From NCBI GenBank assembly GCA_964649815.1, contig CAZYQC010000060.1:1-19657 (forward strand): 19,657 bases of DNA. Direction: 5' to 3'. Position 1 is the stretch's first letter. Each line of letters begins with the position of its first letter. The position numbers and the translations under genes are program-made. Below the pieces are notes generated by a model, which made no database searches, had not been told where the DNA came from, and saw only the letters and a list, made by a program, of their open reading frames with translations. Shown here one piece after another: positions 1 through 6,955 of this stretch. The DNA comes from G013214665 sp964649815 (lineage in GTDB: Bacteria > Pseudomonadota > Alphaproteobacteria > Rhodobacterales > Rhodobacteraceae).

Positions 1-1116
1 GCCGCCGCCGATCAATGCGAGCCCCATCAACAGAAGGCCGGGTGTCTGAAGGCCGGACCAGGATTGCGCTGCGCCCCAGGCGATTGACTGAAATCCTGTG
101 GTTGTCAGAAACGATAGGGTGGTGAAGAGGCCACCCCAAAGCGCCTGGACGGCCGCGGCCCAGCTGTCTTCCTGGCCCACGTCAAACGCGCCATACCAAT
201 GGCGCAGAAACAAAAGCATCGGCACGACCAGCGCGATGCCGACGCCGATGCGAAATTCTGGATCACTGCGCAAGCCGCCGCTGTCAGAGGTCATGGTGTC
301 GGTTGAAAAGGTCAAACGGGACAGAGCGAACAGCATAAAGAGCAACATGACCGCCTCGCCCGGGATGCTGGATTGTCCGTTTTGAACCCCTCCCACGGGC
401 GAAATCCCCGAGGTCGCCATGATCGACATGGCATGTGACAAAGCAACCAGCGAGACATCGCCGCTGACCAACAGCAAGATCCAGACCAAAAGCGTGAGGC
501 CAGCATAGGCCGGGACAAGCAATCGGGCCGCGCGGGCCAGGCGAAAGCGCGCATCGGGCAAGGCCATCGTGACATCAAAGGATTGCCGCCGCCCCGGCTC
601 GGCCCGGGCGGTCACTTCGAAACCGCCCAGGTTCAGCGGCGCCAGGATTGCGGCGGCAGACACCCACATCAACAGACCACCAAGCCACCCCACCAAAGCG
701 CGCCACAAATGCAAGGCGTCGTTCAATCGGCGCGGGTCGTCAAAGACGGGCGCGCCCGTTGTGGTCATGGCGCTGACCATCTCGACATAGGCGTTGTAGA
801 AAGTCGTCGTGCCCAAAGCTTCGTAAAAGGGGATCGCCAACATCGCTGGCAAAACCGTAAACGCGGAAAACAGGGCGACGAGCGGGCCCAAAGTGTCGCG
901 GCGCATTGGACGGTTGCTGAGCGTCAGGGCAATGAGCCCAAAGGCGATCAACCCCAAAAGCCCTGAATAGAGAAACGCGCGCGCGGTCGGCAACTCGCGG
1001 ATAACTCCGGCATAGACCGCTGGCACCAACATCGCGACCGAGGCCGCGCCGATCAGCAACAAAAAGAGCGGCAATTGCATCAAGCGACTGCCCGGAGTGT
1101 CTGACCGCGCGGCCAT
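1..1116 (-). CDS. trkH: Trk potassium uptake protein TrkH (partial, C-terminus outside the window)
   Basis: Inner-membrane potassium-translocating subunit that works with the TrkA regulator. The reading frame is open from the ATG at 1116 to the window edge (372 codons), so the C-terminal part is missing. It is highly hydrophobic, with repeated membrane segments from about residue 14. Three pore-loop-like repeats typical of the TrkH/KtrB superfamily are visible: SAMTTTGAP (about 116-123), SIMATSGISP (about 231-240) and LTTTGFQS (about 337-344). The visible part ends in a run of glycines where family members have their last pore-loop region. The start overlaps the trkA stop in a TGATG arrangement, which implies translational coupling. 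The family call is secure; TrkH versus the close paralogue TrkG cannot be separated here. Confidence 0.93.
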   Translation of the reverse strand, partial: MAARSDTPGSRLMQLPLFLLLIGAASVAMLVPAVYAGVIRELPTARAFLYSGLLGLIAFGLIALTLSNRPMRRDTLGPLVALFSAFTVLPAMLAIPFYEALGTTTFYNAYVEMVSAMTTTGAPVFDDPRRLNDALHLWRALVGWLGGLLMWVSAAAILAPLNLGGFEVTARAEPGRRQSFDVTMALPDARFRLARAARLLVPAYAGLTLLVWILLLVSGDVSLVALSHAMSIMATSGISPVGGVQNGQSSIPGEAVMLLFMLFALSRLTFSTDTMTSDSGGLRSDPEFRIGVGIALVVPMLLFLRHWYGAFDVGQEDSWAAAVQALWGGLFTTLSFLTTTGFQSIAWGAAQSWSGLQTPGLLLMGLALIGGG

Positions 1117-2492
1117 CAGAAAAAGTCGATCGACACCTGCAACAGGCGCTCCACCTCTGGCACGTCTTTGGCCAAAGCAAAGATGGTCACGACGTCACCC
1201 TCTTCGATTTGCGTGCGCCCAACGGGGCGGATGACCTCGCCGCCTTTGCGCACGGCCCCCACCAGAACACCTTCGGGGAAATCGACCTCGTTGATGAACT
1301 GACCCGCCAACGGTGAGGTCGAGAGAACCTCGGCCTCGATCACCTCGGCCTCGGCGTCGCCCACAGAATAGACCGCGCGCACGCGGCCGTGGCGGATGTG
1401 GCGCAAAATGGAACTGACGGTGGTTGCGCGCGGGTTGATATAGGCGTCGATGCCCAAGGGCTCCATCATCGGCACAAGCGTCGGGTCGTTGATCAACGCG
1501 ATGGCGTAAGGGCATCCTTCGGATTTTGCCCGCACGCAGGCCAGCATGTTCGTTTTGTCATCATCGGTGACTGCCAAAACAGCATCCGCGCGCGAGATCC
1601 CGGCCTCATCAAGCAATTCGGCGTCCAGTCCATCACCATTCAGAACAATCGTCCGCTCCAATCGCTCTGCCGCCCGCACCGCACAATTGCGGTTCTTTTC
1701 AATGACCTTCGCGCGGATCCGGTTGGTCTTGGTCTCAAGCGCGCTCGCAACAGCGAGGCCAACGTTGCCGCCGCCAACAACGACCACGCGCTCTTGCTTT
1801 TTCATCTGCTTGCCAAAGGCGTCCATTGTGCGCGGCACATCATCGGCATGGCTGAACACATACGCCTGATCGCCCACAAAAAGCTGATCGCCTGCTTCGG
1901 GTGCAAAGAGAGATCCTTCGCGGCGCACACCGACCACAACCGCGCGCAAGGTTGAAAAGAGATCCGTCAACTGACGCAGCGGCGTGTGAATGATCGGGCA
2001 ATCTTCGTCGATGGAAATGCCAAGCATATGGGCCTGGCCGTCCATGAATTGTTCCGTGTCAAACGCAGCTGGCGCCGACAAACGTTGCAGAGCAGCGGCG
2101 GCAACCTCTTGTTCGGGGCTGATGACGACGTCGATCGGCATGTGATCCTGCCGATAAAGATCCGAATAAATGGCATCCAAATAGTTCTGCGACCGCAGCC
2201 GCGCGATCTTGCGATTGATGCCAAAAACCGAATGGGCCACCTGGCAGGTGACCATGTTCACTTCGTCAGAATAGGTCGCGGCAATGATCATATCAGCGTC
2301 GCGCGCGCCCGCGCGGCTGAGAACGTTGGGATAACTGGCAAAGCCCGCCACACCTTGCACGTCGAGCGTATCGGTTGCGCGTCGCACCAGATCGGCATCA
2401 CTGTCCACGACAGTCACGTCATTTCGTTCACCAGACAAGTGACGAGCGATTTGCCAGCCGACCTGCCCTGCCCCGCAGATGATAACCTTCAT
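1116..2492 (-). CDS. trkA: Trk system potassium uptake regulatory protein TrkA
   Basis: Cytoplasmic NAD-binding peripheral subunit that gates the TrkH potassium channel. The 458 residues equal the length I recall for E. coli TrkA and fit two RCK_N/RCK_C repeats. The first Rossmann motif is GAGQVG (residues 7-12), with an acidic strand end at VVD (28-30). The second is GGGNVG (240-245). An open frame extends 20 codons further upstream, but the ATG at 2492 begins directly before the Rossmann strand (MKVIICGAG) and has a GGAG about 6 bases upstream, so it is the likely start. The gene is first in a two-gene trkA-trkH unit and is divergent from the SnoaL-like gene, with 183 bases between the chosen starts. 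Confidence 0.95.
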   Translation of the reverse strand: MKVIICGAGQVGWQIARHLSGERNDVTVVDSDADLVRRATDTLDVQGVAGFASYPNVLSRAGARDADMIIAATYSDEVNMVTCQVAHSVFGINRKIARLRSQNYLDAIYSDLYRQDHMPIDVVISPEQEVAAAALQRLSAPAAFDTEQFMDGQAHMLGISIDEDCPIIHTPLRQLTDLFSTLRAVVVGVRREGSLFAPEAGDQLFVGDQAYVFSHADDVPRTMDAFGKQMKKQERVVVVGGGNVGLAVASALETKTNRIRAKVIEKNRNCAVRAAERLERTIVLNGDGLDAELLDEAGISRADAVLAVTDDDKTNMLACVRAKSEGCPYAIALINDPTLVPMMEPLGIDAYINPRATTVSSILRHIRHGRVRAVYSVGDAEAEVIEAEVLSTSPLAGQFINEVDFPEGVLVGAVRKGGEVIRPVGRTQIEEGDVVTIFALAKDVPEVERLLQVSIDFF

Positions 2493-2546
2493 CAGCGCTC
2501 CACTGCATGTAACACGCGCGATCTTGAGCGTTTTGAATGGCAGAAG

Positions 2547-2562
2547 GGTCAAAGTCGGTCAA
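2547..2562. repeat. Short direct repeat GGTCAA x2, 10-base period, in the trkA upstream region
   Basis: Two copies of GGTCAA lie at 2547-2552 and 2557-2562, exactly one helical turn apart, in the divergent region between trkA and the SnoaL-like gene. Read on the minus strand they are TTGACC, close to a -35 element, so they could be a trkA promoter part or a regulator half-site pair. No convincing -10 partner was found. With 6-base units in this short region, chance is a real possibility. Confidence 0.25.
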
Positions 2563-2675
2563 TGAAATTGTCCATCAGACGCGCCCATGCGCCGCATCCG
2601 TCCGGGTCGCCTTGACTTCATCTGCCCGCTCCTCTCGGTATGTCGCGACGCGAGTCGAGCAACGCAGAGGACACC

Positions 2676-3710
2676 GTGACAAATTTAGCCGACGCAAAAC
2701 AAGTGGTGCGCGCATATAACGCCGCTTTGGAAGAGGCCGACCCAAGTGAAATTGCAGCGGTGCTCAGCACCCATCTGGCGCCAGACACGTTGTGGCGCGG
2801 CCTGCATCCGTTTCACGAGCAAACAGGCCCAGAGGCCATCGCCAACACATTCTGGTCCCCGCTGCGCCGCGCGATCACGTCCATGCAACGCCGCGAAGAC
2901 ATCTTTTTTGCGGGCCTCAACGAGATCGACGGCGAAGCCTCGACCTGGGTGGCCTCGATGGGGCATCTGATGGGGCTTTTTGATGAACCGTGGCTGGGCA
3001 TTCGCCCAACCCGGCGCATCGTTATGCTGCGCTATGCGGAATTTTCGCGCGTTGAGGGCGGCAAGATCGTTGAACAGGCGATGTTCTTTGACGTGTTGCA
3101 CCTCATGGCGCAAGCGGGTCAGTATCCGCTGCCTGAAATGACGGGCGCCGCGCTGGTTCAGCCGGGTCCAAGAACCCATGACGGGTTGCTCTTGACCGAT
3201 CAAAACAGTGCAGAGAGCGCAAAAACCCTGGCGCGCATCAACGCCATGATCGATGCCATCTCGGCTGCGAATGAACCCGACAATGTGCTGACGCCACAAC
3301 AAGAGCTGCGCGCCGACTGGCACGAAGACATGCTGTGGTGGGGTCCGGCAGGCATCGGCGCGACCTACACAATCGACCGCTATATCGATCAGCACCAGGG
3401 GCCGTTTCGCAGGCATCTGTCTGGCCGCACATTCAACGGACATCTCTGCCGCATGGCCGAAGGCATGTACGGCGGCTTTTTCGGCTGGCCCAACCTGACC
3501 TTGACCAGTCGCGGCGGCTACATGGGTCTAACCGCCTCTGACCGTCCCGGCGATATGCGCGTGGTCGACATCTATCGACGCGAGGGCGACAAGCTGGCCG
3601 AGAACTGGATCTTTATCGACATCCCGCATTTCCTGAACCAACAGGGTCTGGATGTGCTGGGCAGGCATTCCGAGATGACGGGCCTGCCGGTATTCCCCGA
3701 GGCCTCGTGA
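2676..3710 (+). CDS. Tandem SnoaL-like (NTF2-fold) protein, function unknown
   Basis: Protein of 344 residues that looks like two NTF2/SnoaL-like alpha+beta barrels in tandem: about residues 7-148 (AYNAAL, then TLWRGLHPF, then VEGGKIVEQAMFFDVLHLM) and about 182-325 (NAMIDAI, then DMLWWGPAGIG, then DMRVVDIYRREGDKLAENW). The first half of each repeat has a helix followed by an aromatic-rich strand; the last strands end in the typical 'R.G.KI.E.W/F...D' pattern. I chose the GTG at 2676 because AGAGG lies 5 bases before it; the in-frame ATG at 2640 would add 12 polar residues and has no ribosome-binding site. The stop overlaps the start of the thioesterase gene, so the two form an operon. SnoaL-fold proteins include polyketide cyclases, epoxide hydrolases and non-enzymatic binders; the substrate is unknown. 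Confidence 0.8.
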   Translation: MTNLADAKQVVRAYNAALEEADPSEIAAVLSTHLAPDTLWRGLHPFHEQTGPEAIANTFWSPLRRAITSMQRREDIFFAGLNEIDGEASTWVASMGHLMGLFDEPWLGIRPTRRIVMLRYAEFSRVEGGKIVEQAMFFDVLHLMAQAGQYPLPEMTGAALVQPGPRTHDGLLLTDQNSAESAKTLARINAMIDAISAANEPDNVLTPQQELRADWHEDMLWWGPAGIGATYTIDRYIDQHQGPFRRHLSGRTFNGHLCRMAEGMYGGFFGWPNLTLTSRGGYMGLTASDRPGDMRVVDIYRREGDKLAENWIFIDIPHFLNQQGLDVLGRHSEMTGLPVFPEAS

Positions 3711-4180
3711 TGATACAAGCGCCCTTCCGGTCCTCTGTCATGCGGGTCGAGCCGGCCTGGATCGACTTTAACGGCCATATGAACATGGCGTTCTACAGCG
3801 TTCTTTTTGACCGCTGCGCGGACGAGATCTATGACAGCTTTGGCTTTGGGCCAGAGTATCAAAAGACCGGCTTCACGACCTATATGGCCGAGTGGCATGT
3901 GTGTTATCTGCGCGAGCTGCATCTGGATGATCCCGTGACCGTGACACTGCAGCTTTTGGATTTCGACGAAAAGCGGATGCACACCTATCAAGAGATCTGG
4001 CACCAGGACGGTTGGTGCGCCGCGACCGGCGAGGCGATGGCGCTGCATATCGACCAATCGGGGCCACGGGTGGCGCCGATGCCCTCGGCCAGCCTGGACC
4101 GGGTGAAAGCGTGCTATGACGCACATAAAGACTTGCCTCGGCCGGACCGCGTTGGGCAGACAATTGGGATCCGGCGCTAG
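3710..4180 (+). CDS. Acyl-CoA thioesterase family protein (hot-dog fold, 4HBT-like)
   Basis: Protein of 156 residues, the usual size of a single hot-dog thioesterase of the FadM/YbgC-like group. The diagnostic stretch is WIDFNGHMNMAFYSVLFD (about residues 17-34): the Asp and the NGHMN segment correspond to the catalytic D/N...GH.N region of 4-hydroxybenzoyl-CoA thioesterase-like enzymes. This is followed by a long helix and by strands typical of the fold (LHLDDPVTVTLQLLDFDEKRMHTYQE). The ATG shares an A with the upstream TGA (TGATG), so it is translationally coupled to the tandem SnoaL protein; a GTG one codon earlier is also possible. The pair probably acts in one small catabolic or detoxifying pathway, but the acyl substrate cannot be read from sequence. 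Confidence 0.85.
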   Translation: MIQAPFRSSVMRVEPAWIDFNGHMNMAFYSVLFDRCADEIYDSFGFGPEYQKTGFTTYMAEWHVCYLRELHLDDPVTVTLQLLDFDEKRMHTYQEIWHQDGWCAATGEAMALHIDQSGPRVAPMPSASLDRVKACYDAHKDLPRPDRVGQTIGIRR

Positions 4181-4255
4181 GATCAGGACCAAGCGGGACT
4201 TGGCGGGCTGCGCCACGAATGATAGACGCGCTCAGACGTAAAGGGTGGGTCATTC

Positions 4256-4702
4256 ATGTCTCGGTGGGAATACAAAGTCGTACCAGCGCCAACAAAGGGT
4301 ATGAAAGCCAAAGGTGTGAAGACACCCGAGGCGCGCTTTGCTTTGGCGGTTGAAACAACCATAAACACGCTCGCGGCAGAGGGATGGATGTATCACCGGA
4401 CCGATATGCTCCCCTCAATCGAGCGTGCCGGCCTGACAAGCACATCAACTCAGTGGCGCAACCTTTTGATTTTTAAGCGCCCTTTGGCCGGTGATGAAAC
4501 ACCCGAAGTCCTCGAAATGTTGCCCCCACCAGAAGAGGTATCCGACGCCGAGGCAGATGATGCGCCAGCTGACGCGTCGGACGAAGCGACAGATCCTGCG
4601 TCTGAAAGTACAGAGACGTCAGATACCAACGCATCCGAAGAAGATGCGAATGATACTGTTGAAAACACTCAAGAAGAACAGACAGATACCCGCCAGTCTT
4701 AA
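4256..4702 (+). CDS. DUF4177 domain protein with an acidic, probably disordered C-terminal tail
   Basis: The N-terminal 70 or so residues match a DUF4177-type small domain: SRWEYKVVPAP at the start, a central helix (ALAVETTINTLAAEGW) and the strand NLLIFKRP. From about residue 80 to the end (148) the protein changes to a tail rich in Asp, Glu, Ser and Thr with almost no hydrophobic residues, which should be disordered. A purine-rich GGGTGGG lies upstream of the ATG. It is convergent with bolA and overlaps it by 4 bases: the palindrome TTAA at 4699-4702 supplies both stop codons. Function unknown. Small upstream inverted repeats (4189-4203 and 4201-4215) share bases and lack a T-run. Confidence 0.75.
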   Translation: MSRWEYKVVPAPTKGMKAKGVKTPEARFALAVETTINTLAAEGWMYHRTDMLPSIERAGLTSTSTQWRNLLIFKRPLAGDETPEVLEMLPPPEEVSDAEADDAPADASDEATDPASESTETSDTNASEEDANDTVENTQEEQTDTRQS

Positions 4703-4956
4703 TCGGATATATCAAGCGCCAGCGCGTGAATTTGGCCAATGATGTCCTTGCCCAAAGCGGAATGAACGGCCCTGTGCCGCGCGATCCGTGTCATCCCTGA
4801 AAACGCGGGCGACTTGATCCGCACGTTAAAGTGGCTTTCTCCACCCGCAGGTGCGCCGGCGTGACCCGCGTGGCTCGCGCTGTCATCAACGACTGCAATT
4901 TCCTCGGGATCAAACGCCGCTACCAAAGCTTGCTCGATCTGCTCTGCCATTCGCAT
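4699..4956 (-). CDS. bolA: BolA family protein
   Basis: Protein of 85 residues, the usual BolA length. It has the conserved layout: an N-terminal helix (AEQIEQALVAAF), a strand with D-x-S...HAGH (residues 25-32), GGESHFNV (38-45) and the FSG..R..RHR.V..AL stretch (about 52-68). In other bacteria BolA proteins partner monothiol glutaredoxins in iron-sulfur cluster handling and affect morphology and stress responses. ATG at 4956 was used; an ATG two codons later is equally possible, since the purine tract upstream (GAAGGGGG) is about 13 bases away and decides nothing. It is divergent from the J-domain gene (75 bases between) and convergent with the DUF4177 gene. Confidence 0.9.
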   Translation of the reverse strand: MRMAEQIEQALVAAFDPEEIAVVDDSASHAGHAGAPAGGESHFNVRIKSPAFSGMTRIARHRAVHSALGKDIIGQIHALALDISD

Positions 4957-5031
4957 TTTTTTACTTTAGCCCCCTTCAATCTCCCGAAGCAGACCGTAAA
5001 CTCTCCAGTCTGAGTCGAAAAGGACCTGCCC

Positions 5032-5658
5032 ATGCCCAAGCCTGATCCCTTTGGTTTCGATATGTCGGTCTCCGCATCAAAGAAGAAAAACCCTCGCGGG
5101 CGGCGGGGTCTTTCTGGTGCGTCCGAGACGTCGACACGCATTTGCGATTTTGAAGGCTGCAACGAACCGGGCAAATACCGCGCACCCAAAGCGCCTGATG
5201 TTTTGGACGACTTCTTTTGGTTCTGCCAAAAGCATGTGCGCGAATATAATCAAAAGTGGAACTTCTTTGACGGCACCACCGAGGCCGAGCTGAACGCACA
5301 AATGTCCAAAGACAAAGTGTGGGAGCGTGAGACCAAGCCGATGGGCGATCCCGAGGCGCGCGCATGGGCGCGGCTTGGCATCGAAGACCCACATCAGGTG
5401 CTGGGCGCAAATGGCACCCGAAATCCAGGGCGCAACGCAGGCGGAGGCCGCAAATTGCCGCCGACCGAAGCGCGCGCCATCGAAATTCTTGAGGCCAAAT
5501 CCGACTGGACCAAAGCCGAAGTGCGCAAAGCCTACAAATCGCTGATCAAAGTGTTGCACCCCGACATGAACGGCGGCGACCGCAGCCAGGAAGAACAACT
5601 GCAAGAAGTTGTTTGGGCCTGGGATCAGATCAAAGACAGCCGCAACTTCAAGGATTAA
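5032..5658 (+). CDS. J-domain (DnaJ-like) molecular chaperone protein with N-terminal Cys cluster
   Basis: Protein of 208 residues with a C-terminal J-domain (about 145-208): helix TKAEVRKAYKSLIKVL followed directly by the catalytic HPD tripeptide (176-178), then a charged loop and the helix EEQLQEVVWAWDQIKD. The HPD is intact, so it should stimulate an Hsp70 ATPase. The N-terminal half is not DnaJ-like: it has C38-x4-C43 and later C65-x2-H68, which could form a small zinc site. An AAAGGA sits 7 bases before the ATG. It lies between bolA and cobS, a neighbourhood I recall as recurrent in alphaproteobacteria, which suggests a link to cobaltochelatase or metal-cofactor assembly, but that is inference. 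It is not DnaJ itself, because the Gly/Phe and CXXCXGXG regions are absent. Confidence 0.87.
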   Translation: MPKPDPFGFDMSVSASKKKNPRGRRGLSGASETSTRICDFEGCNEPGKYRAPKAPDVLDDFFWFCQKHVREYNQKWNFFDGTTEAELNAQMSKDKVWERETKPMGDPEARAWARLGIEDPHQVLGANGTRNPGRNAGGGRKLPPTEARAIEILEAKSDWTKAEVRKAYKSLIKVLHPDMNGGDRSQEEQLQEVVWAWDQIKDSRNFKD

Positions 5659-5808
5659 TCTGCAGCAAAAAGTGGCGCGCCGGTGGGCTGCGCCCTAACT
5701 GTCGCTGCGAAGCGATCAAACCGCCGCGGGTCCCCTTGCCCTTCCGGTCGTTTTGATGCACGAGAAGCGGCGCGCCGCGTGGCGCAATGACGACGAAAGG
5801 GTACCATC
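5659..5808. other. 150-base gap before cobS with small inverted repeats
   Basis: The gap between the J-domain gene and cobS contains two GGCGCGCC octamers and a small hairpin (TCGCT, loop GCGA, AGCGA). No T-run follows any hairpin, so no terminator is called. An AAAGGG about 8 bases before the cobS ATG is its likely ribosome-binding site. No clear promoter was recognised. Confidence 0.3.
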
Positions 5809-6798
5809 ATGGCGGACGGCGCAATGGACATCGACGCGAAACCAACAGAAGAGCTTTCTGTTCGCGAAGTCTTTGGCATTGATAGCGATATGGTGGTCAA
5901 AGGGTTCGACACCCGCACCGAACGTGTGCCCGAGCTCGATTCGACTTACAAATTTGACCCTGACACGACGCTGGCGATCCTCGCGGGCTTTAGCCACAAT
6001 CGCCGCGTGATGATCCAAGGCTATCACGGCACCGGCAAATCAACCCATATCGAACAGGTCGCGTCGCGCCTGAACTGGCCATGTGTGCGCGTTAACCTCG
6101 ACAGCCACATCTCGCGGATCGATCTGATCGGTAAGGACGCGATCAAGCTGCGCGACGGAAAACAGGTCACCGATTTCCAAGAGGGCATTCTGCCTTGGGC
6201 GCTGCGCAACCCAACGGCAATCGTTTTTGACGAATATGACGCCGGTCGCGCTGACGTTATGTTCGTGATCCAGCGTGTGCTGGAGGTTGACGGCAAGCTC
6301 ACGCTTTTGGATCAGAACCAAGTGATTAACCCTCACCCCTATTTCCGCCTCTTTGCGACGGCGAACACGGTTGGCTTGGGCGACACAACTGGCCTGTACC
6401 ACGGCACTCAACAGATCAACCAAGGCCAGATGGACCGCTGGTCGNNNNNNNNNNNNNNNNNGAGCTACCTGTCGATCGATGCGGAAACGGCGATCGTGCT
6501 GGCGAAATGCCCGCATTACAACACCGCCGAAGGCCGCAAGCAGATCAAGCAAATGGTCACCGTCGCCGACCTGACCCGCACGGCTTTTATGTCTGGCGAT
6601 CTGTCGACCGTGATGTCCCCACGGACCGTCATCGCCTGGGCGCAGAACGCGGAAATCTTCCGCAATATCGGCTACGCTTTCCGCCTGAGCTTTCTCAACA
6701 AATGTGATGAGCTTGAGCGCCAGACCGTCGCGGAGTTCTATCAGCGCCTCTTCGACGAAGAACTGCCAGAAAGCGCCGCAAGCGTAAGCTTGGGCTAA
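5809..6798 (+). CDS. cobS: Cobaltochelatase AAA+ subunit CobS (contains a 17-base N gap)
   Basis: AAA+ ATPase that, with CobT, powers cobalt insertion into hydrogenobyrinate a,c-diamide by CobN in aerobic cobalamin synthesis. Visible motifs are Walker A GYHGTGKS (residues 71-78), Walker B AIVFDEYD (137-144), sensor-1 FATANT (182-187) and the arginine-bearing QMDRWS (207-212). The length of 329 fits the family. The N-terminal VFGIDSDMVVKGF is typical of alphaproteobacterial CobS. Residues 213-218 are unknown because bases 6445-6461 are N; the frame is kept across the gap. The C-terminus (LFDEELPESAASVSLG) looks complete. cobT lies downstream at 8965, separated by two unrelated genes. Confidence 0.95.
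   Translation: MADGAMDIDAKPTEELSVREVFGIDSDMVVKGFDTRTERVPELDSTYKFDPDTTLAILAGFSHNRRVMIQGYHGTGKSTHIEQVASRLNWPCVRVNLDSHISRIDLIGKDAIKLRDGKQVTDFQEGILPWALRNPTAIVFDEYDAGRADVMFVIQRVLEVDGKLTLLDQNQVINPHPYFRLFATANTVGLGDTTGLYHGTQQINQGQMDRWSXXXXXXSYLSIDAETAIVLAKCPHYNTAEGRKQIKQMVTVADLTRTAFMSGDLSTVMSPRTVIAWAQNAEIFRNIGYAFRLSFLNKCDELERQTVAEFYQRLFDEELPESAASVSLG
6445..6461. other. Assembly gap of 17 unknown bases inside cobS
   Basis: Seventeen consecutive N characters occur immediately after the codons for MDRWS. With the following g they make six unknown codons and keep the frame. From memory, related CobS proteins have a stretch like WS-IVTTLN-YL here, six residues between WS and YL. This sequence shows six unknown residues plus a Ser, one more. 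The gap length may therefore be an estimate rather than a measurement. Confidence 0.97.
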
Positions 6799-6955
6799 GG
6801 CCTACTGGCGCGATGAAGGCCGCTTTGGCGCGTACCCCAAGGGACGCGCATATGACAGCAGCATTCGGCCATCCCAAAAGCCGCGCGCGCAATCCTTTGC
6901 CAGCGGCGAAACCGGACCCGCGCCTGCAAGACCTTGGTAAGAGGAGAACGCTCAG

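Noticed and set aside
1986..2615. 209-codon frame antisense to trkA
   Set aside because: trkA on the other strand has both Rossmann motifs and the expected length; this frame has no recognisable domain.
2618..2645. Possible promoter TTGACT ... TATGTC before the SnoaL-like gene
   Set aside because: The spacing is 21 bases, well beyond the usual 16-18. If real, it would place the ATG at 2640 within the -10 and support the GTG start.
2685..3443. 252-codon open frame antisense to the SnoaL-like gene
   Set aside because: The plus-strand frame has recognisable domains and start signals, while the antisense product resembles nothing and GC-rich DNA often keeps antisense frames open.
4189..4215. 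Two small overlapping inverted repeats between the thioesterase and DUF4177 genes
   Set aside because: The arms are five bases, they exclude each other and no T-run follows, so neither terminator nor operator can be claimed.
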